64,000 nucleotides of DNA. Source: Pseudomonas sp. 10S4 (GTDB lineage: Bacteria; Pseudomonadota; Gammaproteobacteria; Pseudomonadales; Pseudomonadaceae). The notes beneath the pieces are model-generated. The model saw nothing but the letters and a program-made list of their open reading frames with translations. It searched no databases and was not told where the DNA came from. Positions 17,875-28,500 of the stretch are shown one piece after another. Numbering within the stretch: the first letter of the stretch is position 1; the number at the start of each line of letters is the position of its first letter. A program made the position numbers and the translations under genes. The DNA lies in assembly GCF_034344865.1 (NCBI RefSeq), contig NZ_CP133774.1:5642001-5706000 (forward strand), written 5' to 3'.

Positions 17875-18930
17875 ATGCCTCAGTCCCGCCGCTACCTGCT
17901 TATCAGTCTCTGCATCCTGCTTGCCATAGCTCTCGCCTGGTTTTTCATGCGCAGTACCACGCCCGTGGTGCCGGAGGCGATCAAGCATGGCTACAGCGAC
18001 GCACTGACCAAGACACGCGCCGGGCAACCGGGGGCGGCGCGGGTTCTTTATCAGCAATTGGGTCGCCCTGATTTGTCAGTCAAACAGCGCCTCGGGCTGC
18101 TTGCAGAATTGCCGAATTACCCAAGCCCCCAAGCCTTGAAACTGGCCGATGCCGACATGCATAACATCTCGGTGGATGTCCGCGTCGCGGCGATCAAAAG
18201 CATTGTCGGCCTGGTCCCCACCGGGCAACGCAGCCTGTTGCTGGGGCCAATGCTCGATGACAGCGATCAAAGCGTACGCTTGGCCGCCGTCAATGCGCTG
18301 CTGGGTCTGTCGCCGGATGACCTGGGACTGTATTTCGGGCCGCTGCAGCAGGCCATCGATGTTTGGGAACTGACCCTCAAGAGCGAACCTGAAAGCGCCG
18401 ACACACATTACCAACTGGCACGCCTGCACCTGCACAACGCCGAATTGAAAGAGGCGCAACAGGCGCTGGAGCGCACCTTGCAACTTGAGCCCGGAAACCT
18501 GCCGGCACTGGTCATGCAAATCGAAGTGCTGGACAAACAAGGCCAGAGCGATGGCGCCCGGCAGTTGTTGGCCAAACAACTGCAGACCCAGCCGGATTCC
18601 GCTTACCTGCAACATGCCCTCGGGCTCTGGTTGCTGCACCACGGGCAAAGTGAATTCGCCCTGCTCGGCCTTTCCAAAGCGGTTGAACTGGAGCCGGACA
18701 ACAAGGATTACCGCTACGACCTGGCCACCACACTGCACGGTGAGGAAGAACAGGAAGCGGCGCAGAAACAGTTACAGGAAATCGTCCAGCGCCATCCTGC
18801 GGACCGCAAGGCCCGGGTGTTGTTGATCAATTACTGGAAGGAAAGCGGGCAGTTGCAGAACGTGCAGATCCTTCTTGCTCAGCTTGAGCAAATGAATCCG
18901 GATGACCCAGTATTGCAACAGGGCCTTTGA
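17875..18930 (+). CDS. Membrane-anchored tetratricopeptide-repeat protein
   Basis: A 351-residue protein with one N-terminal membrane helix (residues 7-25), a region like HEAT repeats (about 75-150, VDVRVAAIKSIVGL and QSVRLAAVNALLGL), then TPR units from about 170 to 340 (for example THYQLARLHLHNAELKEAQQ). The repeats probably face the periplasm and act as a protein-binding scaffold. Partners are unknown, and the neighbours give no clear pathway. Confidence 0.8.
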   Translation: MPQSRRYLLISLCILLAIALAWFFMRSTTPVVPEAIKHGYSDALTKTRAGQPGAARVLYQQLGRPDLSVKQRLGLLAELPNYPSPQALKLADADMHNISVDVRVAAIKSIVGLVPTGQRSLLLGPMLDDSDQSVRLAAVNALLGLSPDDLGLYFGPLQQAIDVWELTLKSEPESADTHYQLARLHLHNAELKEAQQALERTLQLEPGNLPALVMQIEVLDKQGQSDGARQLLAKQLQTQPDSAYLQHALGLWLLHHGQSEFALLGLSKAVELEPDNKDYRYDLATTLHGEEEQEAAQKQLQEIVQRHPADRKARVLLINYWKESGQLQNVQILLAQLEQMNPDDPVLQQGL

Positions 18931-18952
18931 TTTTACGAAGCCTCGATAAAGT

Positions 18953-19046
18953 CAAAAGATCGCAGGCTCCTACATCCATCGCGTCTTATCAGGTATAGCG
19001 GTCGAATCCTGCCTCCGTAGGAGCTGCCGAAGGCTGCGATCTTTTG
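18953..19046. repeat. REP-like inverted pair, AAAAGATCGCAG type
   Basis: CAAAAGATCGCAG and CTGCGATCTTTTG flank about 70 bases with inner arms CTCCTAC and GTAGGAG. Same family as 22364-22446, 37123-37199 and 40703-40791. It may also terminate the TPR transcript. Confidence 0.75.
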
Positions 19047-19181
19047 ATTTTTTACGCAAAAACAACAGTCGAATACAAAAGGTTGAACCGTCGTCTCGGC
19101 CAAGGGTCAAGAGAATCAGGCAGTCAATTCAGGCACTTCAGGCCTGCTGCCTCGCTTCCCCTGGTCATGAGAGGGCATTTT

Positions 19182-20684
19182 TTGTCTACATCTAACGAGT
19201 TGTTCAGTGCAAAAGCCGCCACCGGTATAGAAGGCCTGGATGACATCCTCGCCGGTGGATTGTCCCGCGGCCACGTGTTTTTGCTTGAGGGTGAACCCGG
19301 AACGGGCAAAACCACCGTCGCGCTGCATTTTCTCCTTGCCGGTGCCCGTGCCGGCGAGCGCTCGTTGTACATCACCCTGTCAGAAACCGAACGTGAACTG
19401 CGCCAAGGCGCGCGATCCCATGCCTGGGAACTGGATGAGAACATCCATATCTTTGAGCTGACACCACCGGAAAGCCTACTCAATGCCGAGCACCAGCAGA
19501 GCTTGCTGTATTCCTCAGACCTGGAGTTGGGCGAAGCCACCAAACAAATTTTCGAAGTGGTTGAGCGGATCAAGCCGACCCGTGTGGTCCTCGACAGCCT
19601 CTCCGAAATTCGCCTACTGGCCCAGAGCTCACTGCGCTATCGCCGGCAGATCCTGGCCATCAAGCACTACTTCGTGCGCTATGACGCCACCGTGTTGCTG
19701 CTCGATGACCTGACCACCGAGTCTCTCGATAAAACCGTGCACAGCGTGGCGCACGGGGTGATTCGCCTGGAAGAACTGACGCCCAACTACGGCGCCGAAC
19801 GCCGTCGTATTCGCGTGGTGAAATACCGTGGTCAGAAGTACCGTGGCGGTTTTCACGACTTCACCATCATGGGCGACGGCGTCCATGTGTTTCCACGCCT
19901 TGTGGCAGCCGAACACCGTGGTGGCTATATTCGCCAGCAATTGACCAGCGGCATCAAGGAGATGGACACACTGCTTGGCGGCGGCATCGAAACAGGCTCC
20001 AGCACGCTGATCCTCGGCCCCGCCGGCACCGGCAAATCGCTGATCTCGATGATCTTCGCCGCAGCGGCTGTCGCCCGCGGCGAAAAAGCCGCGCTGTTTA
20101 TCTTCGACGAAGAGCTGGGTCTGCTGTTGGAGCGCATGAAAAACATGGGCATCGACCTCAAGGCCTTGCAAGCCACTGGCAATCTGCTGATCGAGCAAGT
20201 GGACGCCGCCGAATTGTCTCCCGGAGAGTTTTCCTATCGGGTGCGTCGTTGCGTCGATGAGCGCGAGATCAAAACCGTGGTGATCGACAGCATTAACGGC
20301 TATCAAGCCGCGATGCCAGAAGAAAACGCCCTGGTGCTGCACATGCACGAATTGCTGCTGTACCTCAATCGCCGAGGCGCCGCGACGTTCATGACTGTCG
20401 CCCAACACGGCTTGGTTGGAGACATGCAGGCGCCGGTCGATATCACCTATTTGGCCGACACGGTCATTCTGTTGCGCTACTTCGAAGCCCTGGGCAAGGT
20501 GCGCCGGGCGATCTCGATCATCAAGAAGCGTACCGGCAGCCACGAATCGACCATTCGCGAGTACCGCATCAGCGGCAACGGCATGACCATCGGCGAACCG
20601 TTGGACGCGTTCCAAGGTGTGTTGCGTGGTGTACCGACCTATTTGGGCGCAAGCAAGCCACTGCTTGAGGAAGATAACCAGTGA
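19182..20684 (+). CDS. KaiC-like double-RecA ATPase
   Basis: About 500 residues with two RecA/KaiC domains. Domain 1 has Walker A GEPGTGKT (37-44) and domain 2 GPAGTGKS (279-286); each opens with the KaiC pattern (GIEGLDDILAGGL; GIKEMDTLLGGG). I place the start at TTG 19182 because GAGAGG lies eight bases before it; ATG 19167 is the alternative. Non-cyanobacterial KaiC homologues act in stress and signalling rather than proven clocks. Its end overlaps the GTG of the hybrid kinase (GTGA), so the two are made together. No KaiA or KaiB gene is nearby. Confidence 0.88.
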   Translation: MSTSNELFSAKAATGIEGLDDILAGGLSRGHVFLLEGEPGTGKTTVALHFLLAGARAGERSLYITLSETERELRQGARSHAWELDENIHIFELTPPESLLNAEHQQSLLYSSDLELGEATKQIFEVVERIKPTRVVLDSLSEIRLLAQSSLRYRRQILAIKHYFVRYDATVLLLDDLTTESLDKTVHSVAHGVIRLEELTPNYGAERRRIRVVKYRGQKYRGGFHDFTIMGDGVHVFPRLVAAEHRGGYIRQQLTSGIKEMDTLLGGGIETGSSTLILGPAGTGKSLISMIFAAAAVARGEKAALFIFDEELGLLLERMKNMGIDLKALQATGNLLIEQVDAAELSPGEFSYRVRRCVDEREIKTVVIDSINGYQAAMPEENALVLHMHELLLYLNRRGAATFMTVAQHGLVGDMQAPVDITYLADTVILLRYFEALGKVRRAISIIKKRTGSHESTIREYRISGNGMTIGEPLDAFQGVLRGVPTYLGASKPLLEEDNQ

Positions 20685-22349
20685 CGGCCCTGGCGGCGAC
20701 ATCCGAGCGCGCGATCATTCTCGCGCCGCTGGGTCGCGACAGCCAGATTGCGCTGATGATGCTCAATGAAGCCGGCTATGCCGGTGTCATCAGCCGTGAC
20801 CTGGCGCAGTTGTGCAGCGAGCTGGAATACGGCGCTGGCCTGCTGCTGATCTCTTGCGAAGCGTTACTGGGCGCTGATCTGGCCCCCTGCTGCGGTTGAT
20901 CGAGCAACAACCGGCATGGTCGGATTTGCCGATCGTGTTGTTAACCCACCACGGCGGGCCCAAGCAGAACCCGCTTCGCGACTTGGACCGCAGTTGGGTA
21001 ACGTGACCTTTCTCGAACGCCCTTTCCACCCAGTGACCCTGATCAGCCTGGTCACCACTGCGCTGCGCGGGCGACGACGACAGTACGAAGCCAGGGACCG
21101 GCTGATCGATTTGAGCCAAAGCGAACTGCGGCTGCAAACCACCCTTGAAACCCTCGAGCAACAAGTCGAGGAACGCACCGCACAGTTACGGCACAACGAA
21201 GAAGCCCTGCGTCAGTCGCAGAAAATGGAAGCCGTCGGCCAGTTGACCGGCGGCATTGCCCACGACTTCAACAATATGCTGACCGGCATCATCGGCAGCC
21301 TGGAGTTGCTGCGCCGACGCTTGGCCCGTGGACGCACCGAAGACCTGGACAGCCTGATCGATCTGGGTGTGACCTCAGCCAATCGCGCGGCCGGCCTGAC
21401 TCACCGTTTGCTGGCGTTTTCCAGGCGCCAATCCCTGGATTCAAAACCGGTGGTGATGAACACCCTGGTGACGTCAATGGGCGAGCTGCTGCAACGCAGC
21501 ATCAATGAAAGCATTCACCTGGACATGCAACTGAGCGAACAGCTGTGGGTGGCCGAAGCCGATCCCAACCAACTGGAAAGCGCCCTGCTCAACCTGGTAC
21601 TCAATGCCCGCGATGCGATGCCCGGCGGCGGCCAATTGGTGGTGAAGACCTTCAATCAACATCTGGATACGGGCTTCACTGAATCCCACGGCAACCTTCA
21701 GCCCGGGGATTACGTGGTGCTGAGCGTTACCGACACAGGCTGTGGCATGCCGCAAAGCACCATCAATCGCGCGTTTGATCCGTTTTTCACGACCAAACCC
21801 ATCGGCCAGGGCACCGGCCTCGGATTGTCGATGATTTATGGCTTCAGCAAACAGTCCCGTGGCCACGTCACTATCCAGAGCGAAGTCGACAACGGCACCA
21901 CCGTTAACCTTTACCTGCCCCGCTACCTAGGCAACCTGGCGCAGGATCCCCTCGTCGACATCGAGCAAGCGCCTTTCGCTCAGGACGGTGAGACCGTGCT
22001 GATTGTCGAAGACGATCCGGCGGTTCGGGTATTGGTCAGCGCGGTGCTGAGCGAGTTGGGTTATGCGTTTGTCGAGGCCGGGGATGCCAACAGTGCGGTG
22101 CCGATTCTGGACTCCGCCCAGCGAATCGATCTATTGATCAGCGACGTCGGCCTGCCGGGAATGAACGGCCGACAATTGGCAGAAATCGGCCGTCAGTACC
22201 GGCCGGGTCTCAAGGTGCTGTTCATTACCGGGTACGCCGAGCATGCCGCCGTGCGCAGTGGCTTCCTCGACCCGGGCATGCAGATGATTACCAAGCCGTT
22301 CACCTTCGATTTATTAACGGCGAAGGTACGGGAAATGATCCGGATCTAA
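20681..22349 (+). pseudogene. Hybrid histidine kinase with receiver domains, interrupted by two one-base frame changes
   Basis: The intended protein starts at GTG 20681, overlapping the KaiC stop. Its three pieces join with two one-base additions: one at the C5 run 20883-20887 (then LLRLIEQQPAWSDLPIVLLT) and one near 20993-20996 (then LGNVTFLERPFHPVTLISLV). The order is a degenerate receiver-like N-terminus (about 1-125), a coiled coil, a HisKA domain with phospho-His in GGIAHDFNNMLTGI, an ATPase with N and G boxes (NLVLNARDAM; GTGLGLSMIYG) and a C-terminal receiver with phosphoacceptor Asp in LLISDVGLPGMNG. The downstream 20916-22349 frame alone would still make a kinase. Both changes look like missing bases, so error is likelier than decay. 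Confidence 0.8.
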
Positions 22350-22363
22350 AGCACAACATTCGC

Positions 22364-22446
22364 GTAGGAGCTGTCGAAGGCTGCGATCTTTTGATCTTGT
22401 TTTTGAACAGCAAGATCAAAAGATCGCAGCCTTCGGCAGCTCCTAC
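22364..22446. repeat. Long near-perfect inverted repeat (REP-like), convergent spacer
   Basis: Two 36-base arms (22364-22399 and 22411-22446) differ at one position and enclose an 11-base loop. It carries the GTAGGAGCTG...GCTGCGATCTTTTG core shared with 18953, 37123 and 40703. It lies between convergent genes and could terminate both. Confidence 0.85.
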
Positions 22447-22461
22447 GAAGATCAAAAGCGC

Positions 22462-22839
22462 TTAAGAGAGCATTTCCTGCATGAGTTCCTGCAGCACATC
22501 CAGATCGAAAGGCTTGCCCAGAATTGGCGCCTTGCGGGTGATCGGGCTGTCGGTCTCACGGATTTCCTGCGGATAACCGCTGATAAAAATCACTTTGAGC
22601 TCCGGACGCAACTTCACCGCTGGCTCGGCGATCTGCACGCCGGAAATCCCGCCAGGCAGTCGGAAATCGGTAATCATCATGTCCAGGTGCGGTTTGCTCG
22701 AGAGGATTTCGAACGCTTGCTCGCCGTTTTCAGCCTGCAGTACGCGGTAACCCTCACCCGACAGGTAGGCAGACAACACCATCAAAATCGAGGGGTCATC
22801 CTCGACAATGAGTACTACATCTTGCGCATCTTCACTCAT
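22462..22839 (-). CDS. Single-domain response regulator
   Basis: A 125-residue receiver domain with no output domain. The acidic pair is in LIVEDDPS, the phosphoacceptor Asp in MMITDFRLPGG, and the conserved Lys in ILGKPFD. ATG 22839 is preceded by AAAGG at a good distance. It is the last gene of the minus-strand signalling operon starting at 29014 and probably relays phosphate from one of its kinases. Confidence 0.9.
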   Translation of the reverse strand: MSEDAQDVVLIVEDDPSILMVLSAYLSGEGYRVLQAENGEQAFEILSSKPHLDMMITDFRLPGGISGVQIAEPAVKLRPELKVIFISGYPQEIRETDSPITRKAPILGKPFDLDVLQELMQEMLS

Positions 22840-22916
22840 GGGAAGCCTTTGTTCGGTCAATAGCTGCTGATACGACCGTGGGGTCGTTCAGAGGTTGCGT
22901 CTATCTGGCTGTTTTC

Positions 22917-24098
22917 CTACAGCGGCAGACAAACGCGAAATAAGGCGCCTTCGTTGATTTTGCTCTCGACGACGATGGATCCGCCATGGGCGGCAACGAT
23001 TTGCTCGGAAATAAATAGCCCAAGCCCAAGCCCTGCTACAACGGTCTTGGCTGAAACCCGTTCGAACTGTTGAAAAATACGCTTCTGGTTCTCTTCACTG
23101 ATGCCGATACCTCGATCCTGGACCTCGACCCGGGCCTGACCTTCGTGACTGTACACCCGCACGCCAATCGGGCCTTTGCCACCATAACGCAAGGCGTTGG
23201 TCAGCAAGTTGGAGATCACCTGCTCGATACGGAACTCATCCCACCGACCTTCCACCGACTCATCAGCTGTAAACGTCACCGCTGACTCGGCGGCATCGAA
23301 TTGCGGCGCAAAGTTTTGCAGCAGATCGCCCACCAGCTTCTTCAGGTCGAAGCGACTCGGTCGGATCGACAGCTTGCCGGTGCGAATACGTGACACGTCC
23401 AGCATGTCTTCAATCAGCCGGATCAGACTTTTGATCTGCCGCTCATCGCGATCAACCATGGCGTGCATCTTGTCCAGGGTAAACGCTGCGGCGTTGTCCC
23501 GGGCCAGGTGCATCTTGCGCAACTGGGTTTCGAGGATCAGGCCATTGAGCGGTGTGCGCACTTCGTGGGCGACGATCGACATGAAGTCATCGCGCATGCG
23601 CACCGCTTGTTCCAGTTCGTTTTGGGTGTTCTGCAATTTCTTGAGCAGCGCTTCCTGTTCGCGGCGGCTCTGCTCCAGGGCTTCGACCTGTTGCTTCATC
23701 GCTTTGCTCTGGCGATACAAGTCGACGAAGACATTGACCTTGCTCTTGACCGCGTGGATATCCAGCGGCTTGTGCAGGAAGTCCACGGCGCCGCTTTCAT
23801 AGCCTTTGAACGCGTAGTTCAGCTCACGACCGGCGGCACTGACGAACACGATTGGAATGTTTTTGGTCTTTTCCGTGCCGCGCATCAGCTCGGCCAGTTC
23901 AAAGCCGTTCATACCCGGCATCTGCACGTCGAGAATGGCCATGGCGAATTCGTGCTGCAGCAACAGCGACAACGCTTCGTCCGCCGACTGCGCCTTGTAG
24001 ACCGTGCGATCTTCGCGCCTGATCAACGCTTCGAGGGCCAACAGGTTCTCCGGCAGATCATCGACGATCAGCAGTTTGGCTTGAATATTACTCAGCAT
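22917..24098 (-). CDS. Receiver-histidine kinase
   Basis: A 393-residue soluble protein with an N-terminal receiver (phospho-Asp57 in AILDVQMPGMNG, Lys110), a coiled coil (about 125-165), HisKA with His178 in VAHEVRTPLNG, and an HATPase domain with the N box (NLLTNALRYGG) and GLGLGLF. The order receiver then kinase means it is switched by phosphorylation from another kinase, most likely the large one at 25523-29014. Its start overlaps the end of cheB by seven bases. Confidence 0.92.
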   Translation of the reverse strand: MLSNIQAKLLIVDDLPENLLALEALIRREDRTVYKAQSADEALSLLLQHEFAMAILDVQMPGMNGFELAELMRGTEKTKNIPIVFVSAAGRELNYAFKGYESGAVDFLHKPLDIHAVKSKVNVFVDLYRQSKAMKQQVEALEQSRREQEALLKKLQNTQNELEQAVRMRDDFMSIVAHEVRTPLNGLILETQLRKMHLARDNAAAFTLDKMHAMVDRDERQIKSLIRLIEDMLDVSRIRTGKLSIRPSRFDLKKLVGDLLQNFAPQFDAAESAVTFTADESVEGRWDEFRIEQVISNLLTNALRYGGKGPIGVRVYSHEGQARVEVQDRGIGISEENQKRIFQQFERVSAKTVVAGLGLGLFISEQIVAAHGGSIVVESKINEGALFRVCLPL

Positions 24099-24685
24099 GC
24101 TATTCGTTCCAGCTCGACAAGCAGACGGCCGATGCCGCGGACAGTAAGAATGTGGTCGGGTTGATGCAAATCCAGCGCAGCCTTGGGCATGGTTGCAACT
24201 TGGGCTTCGTGCGGATCTTGCACCACCGTCAGGCCACCGCGGTGTTTGACCTGAGCCAGGCCGCTGGCGCCATCGCGGTTGGCACCGGTCAACAACACGG
24301 CGGCCAGCGCGGGCCCGTAGGCGTCGGCGGCAGATTCGAACAAGTAATCGATGGCCGGCCGCGAATAGTGCACGCGGTCCTCCAGGCTCAACGAGAAACT
24401 GCGGTCCTGCTCCACCGAGAGGTGATAGCCGGGCGCTGCAAAATAGAGCGTTCCGGGGTCGACCAAGGTCTTGTCACCGGCCTCCACCACTGGCATCGAA
24501 ACTCGCCGGGCAAATACTTCGACCAGCTGACTGCGGCGTCCGTCAGGCAAATGCAGCACCACGACGATCGGCAGCGCAAAACCTTCGCGCAGAGGGCTGA
24601 GGATATTCAGCAACGCCTCTACTCCGCCGGCTGAGGCGCCGATCACGATAGCCTCTACGGTAGGCAAACCGGCTGCACTGTTCAT
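24092..24685 (-). CDS. Receiver-less CheB-type protein methylesterase
   Basis: A 197-residue CheB catalytic domain without the usual N-terminal receiver. The triad is visible: Ser18 in IGASAGG, His45 in VVLHLPDG, and Asp138 in LLTGANRDGASG. CheB removes methyl groups from receptor glutamates; lacking a receiver it cannot be controlled in the classical way. ATGA overlap couples it to cheR, and it overlaps the receiver-kinase downstream. No chemoreceptor, CheA or CheW gene is present, so it probably acts on another methylated sensor. Confidence 0.9.
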   Translation of the reverse strand: MNSAAGLPTVEAIVIGASAGGVEALLNILSPLREGFALPIVVVLHLPDGRRSQLVEVFARRVSMPVVEAGDKTLVDPGTLYFAAPGYHLSVEQDRSFSLSLEDRVHYSRPAIDYLFESAADAYGPALAAVLLTGANRDGASGLAQVKHRGGLTVVQDPHEAQVATMPKAALDLHQPDHILTVRGIGRLLVELERIAC

Positions 24686-25497
24686 GATTTACGGTAAATC
24701 CGTTCGTGTTTGACCAATGGCTCGAACTGCTTGCCGAATGCCGAAAAATCCGGAGTTTCCTTGCTGCCCAACACCAGAAAACCACGATGACACAGCGACT
24801 CGTGGAACAATCCAAAGGCACGATCCTGAAGCTTTTTATTGAAATAAATCAATACATTGCGACATGAAACTAATTGAGTTTCTGAAAAGACACTGTCCGT
24901 CGCCAGGCTGTGATCGGCAAAGGTCACGTTCTCACACAGGCTCTTGTCGAAAATCGCATAGCCGTAAGCAGCCGTGTAGTAATCGGCGAATGAGCGCTGG
25001 CCACCGGCCTGCTGGTAATTAGCAGTGTAGGCGCGGACGTTCTCCATGGAGAAAATTCCCTGTTTGGCTTTGTCCAGGGAGCGAGGGTTGATGTCGGTGG
25101 CATAGATGATCGTGCGGTCGAGCAAACCTTCTTCGCGCAGCAGGATCGCCATCGAATAAACCTCTTCACCGGTGCTGCACCCGGCAATCCAGATCTTGAT
25201 CGAGGGATAGGTCTTGAGCAGCGGCACCACTTCCTTGCGGATTGCCAGAAAGTGCGAAGGATCACGGAACATCTCACTGACCGGGATCGTCAGCAATTGC
25301 AGCAACTGCATGAACGCGGTCGGATCGTGCAGGACTTTTTCCTGCAGCGCCGAGATGGTGGTGCACTCGAACTGACTCAGCGCATGTGCAACCCGGCGTT
25401 TGATCGACGCGCCGGAATAGTCGCGAAAGTCATAGCTGTACTTGAGGTAGATCGCCTCGATCAGCAGCCGCAATTCGATTTCGGTATTCTTTTCCAC
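24682..25497 (-). CDS. CheR-type protein-glutamate methyltransferase
   Basis: A 271-residue CheR. It has an N-terminal helical domain (1-80), then the SAM-binding motif IWIAGCSTGEEVYSMA and IIYATDINPRSLDKAK, and SCRNVLIYF. It transfers methyl groups from SAM to glutamates of a receptor. Here it lies between a large sensor kinase and a receiver-less CheB. This placement suggests methylation of that sensor or a remote receptor in a non-chemotactic pathway, which is inference. Confidence 0.92.
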   Translation of the reverse strand: MEKNTEIELRLLIEAIYLKYSYDFRDYSGASIKRRVAHALSQFECTTISALQEKVLHDPTAFMQLLQLLTIPVSEMFRDPSHFLAIRKEVVPLLKTYPSIKIWIAGCSTGEEVYSMAILLREEGLLDRTIIYATDINPRSLDKAKQGIFSMENVRAYTANYQQAGGQRSFADYYTAAYGYAIFDKSLCENVTFADHSLATDSVFSETQLVSCRNVLIYFNKKLQDRAFGLFHESLCHRGFLVLGSKETPDFSAFGKQFEPLVKHERIYRKS

Positions 25498-25522
25498 TAA
25501 AAGCTTTCCACTAGAGGCGTTC

Positions 25523-28500
25523 CTAAATGCGTTCCATCTTCGGTAACCACACGCGAATCAACGAGAACAGGCGATCCAGGTCGATAGGCTTGGCCAGGTA
25601 ATCGTTGGAACCTGCCGCCAGGCAGCGCTCCTGATCGTCCTTCATGGCCTTGGCCGTCACCGCGATGATCGGCAGCTTGCGCCAGCGCGGGTCCTGGCGG
25701 ATCAAGGTCGTGGCCTCGAAACCGTCCATTTCCGGCATCATCACATCCATCAGCACCAGGTCGATGTCCTCGACTTCATTCAATCTTTCAATCGCCTCAC
25801 GACCATTTCGACCGATCACTACGACTGCACCCTTTTGCTCCAGCGCACTGGTCAGGGCGAAGATGTTGCGCACATCGTCGTCCACCAGCAGCACCTTGCG
25901 CCCCTCGAAGACCTTGTCGCGACTGCGGGCGGTCTTGAGCATCTTCTGCCGCTCGTGGGACAACCGGGATTCGACTTTGTGCAAAAAGAGCGTCACTTCA
26001 TCCAGCAGACGCTCTGGCGATCGGGCACCCTTAATGATGATCGAACGCGAATACTTGCGCAGGTCGGCCTCTTCGTCCCGGGTCAGGTTGCGCCCGGTAT
26101 AGACGATTACCGGCGGGAACGAGCAGATGTCTTCGGTAGACATACGCTTGAGCAGATCGTTGCCGAGCATGTCCGGCAGTTTCAGGTCGATGATCATGCA
26201 ATCGAAAATCGTCGTGCGCAGCAGGTCCAGCGCTTCCTGGGCGAAGCCGACGGCGGTGATCTCGATGTCTTCGTCGCCGATCAGACGGGCAATGCTGTCA
26301 CGCTGCAAATCATCATCTTCCACCAACAGCACCCGTTTGACCTTCTGGGTCAGCTTGGCTTCCAGGCGGGCAAACACGTCCTTGAGCTCTTCGCGAGTGG
26401 TCGGTTTGACGGCATAACCGATGGCGCCCATGTGCATCGCAGCTTCGACCCGGTCTTCGACCGAGATCACATGAACCGGAATGTGCCGGGTTTCGGCGTG
26501 CTCCTTCAGGCGCTGCAACACGGTCAGCCCGGAATGATCCGGCAGGCGCATGTCCAGCAGAATGGCGTCGGGGATGAACGCTTTGGCCAGGTCATAGCCT
26601 TCGTCAGCGCCATGGGCAACCAAGCACTGATAGCCCAGTTCGTGGGCCAGGTCATAGAGGATGTGTGCAAAATTCTCCTCATCTTCCACCACCAGAATGC
26701 AGCGCGTAGCAAACGGCGCGTTGGCGCGGTCATCATCGAAACGCGGGATGTCAACGTCGGCAATCAGCGGCACCAGCGCGGCAACCGGGGCGCTCGACGA
26801 ATAAGCAACCGGAGTGACCCGCATCGGTTCGACCGGCTCATCACCCGGCTCGACGTATTGCAGCGGCAACACCAGGGTGAACGCACTGCCCTGCCCCCGC
26901 TCACTGCTGACACTGATCGAGCCGCCCAGCAAATTCGCCAGGTCCCGGGAAATCGACAGGCCCAACCCCGTGCCGCCATAACGGCGATTGGTGGTGCCAT
27001 CAGCCTGGCGGAAGGCTTCGAAAATGCTTTCCTGCTGCTCCGCCGCAATACCGATCCCGGAATCGCGAACGATGAAGGCGATACCTTCGCCAGCCTGACT
27101 GGAAACAGTCAGGCTGACGTTGCCTTTTTCGGTGAACTTTACCGCGTTGGACAGCAGGTTCTTGATCACTTGTTCCAGACGCTGGCGGTCGGTGAAGATC
27201 ATCATCGGCGCACCAGCCTGCAACTCAATCTGGAAATCCAGCTTCTTGTCCGTGGCCATCGGCTCGAACATTGCGCGCAAGCCATCCACCAGACGCGTGA
27301 CGCTGGTGTTTTCCGGGCGTATTTCCAGCTTGCCGGCTTCAACTTTGGAAATATCGAGAATGTCGTTGATCAGGTTGAGCAGATCATTGCCGGCCGAATA
27401 GATCGACTCGGCGAACTTGACCTGTTCGGCACTGAGGTTTTCCTGAGGGTTTTCCGCCAGCAACTTGGCCAGGATCAACGAACTGTTCAACGGCGTGCGC
27501 AGTTCGTGGGACATGTTGGCGAGAAATTCGGACTTGTACTTGCTGGAGCGCTGCAATTCTTCGGCTCGATCTTCCAGTTGAGTCTGGGCTTGATTGAGCT
27601 CGGTGTTCTTCTCATCCATGGCGTCGCGTTGATCGGCCAGGATCTGCGCCTGCTCGGCGAGCTGTTCGTTGGTCTGCTCCAGTTCCACCTGCTGGGTTTC
27701 CAGGTGCGCCTGGGATTCCTTGAGAATCCTCGACTGCTCTTCCAGCTCCTCGTTGGCGGACTTGAGTTCTTCCTGCTGAACCTGGAGCTCTTCGTTGAGC
27801 TGCTGGGTTTCGGCGAGTACTTCCTGCAAACGCTGGCGATAGCGCGCGGCTTCGATCGAGGTGCCGATGTTGCCGGCAATCAGCTCGAGCAGTTCGATGT
27901 CACGGTCGTTCAACGGGCGCAGGAAGCCGAGTTCGATCGCACCATTGATCTGGTCATCGTCGCTGGTCGGCACCACCAGCACACTGTGCGGCAAACCTTG
28001 GCCCAAGCCAGAGCTGATTTTGAAGTAATCGTCAGGCACGCCATCCAGGCGAATCATACGTGCCTGTTGCACCGCTTGACCGACAATGCCTTCGCCGTCG
28101 TAGATCGACTGACCCTGCTCTTCCTGCTCGCGGGACAAGCCGTAAGACGCCACGCGTTTAAGGCCGCCATGGTCTTCACGCACGTAAATGGCCGCCACGG
28201 CGGTGCCCAGGTACTGCGCGCAGAACTTCAGGATATTGCGACCCAACAGGTTGAGGCTCAGTTGCCCCAACACCTGCTCGGCCAGTTCGGTCTGGCCATT
28301 GCGCAGCCAGGCTTGCTGCTCCAGACGCCCGGCACTGGCTTGTTGCGCTGCGAGGTTGGCACCGTAGCTCTCGGAAAGATTGAGCAAGTCACGCCGGCCG
28401 ACATACGCCAGCAACCCACTGATACCGGCCACGAACAGCAGGTACAGGGTGATGCTCCAGATCGTGGTGCGGCGCACGTCTTCGTTGCGCGTGGTGCGCA

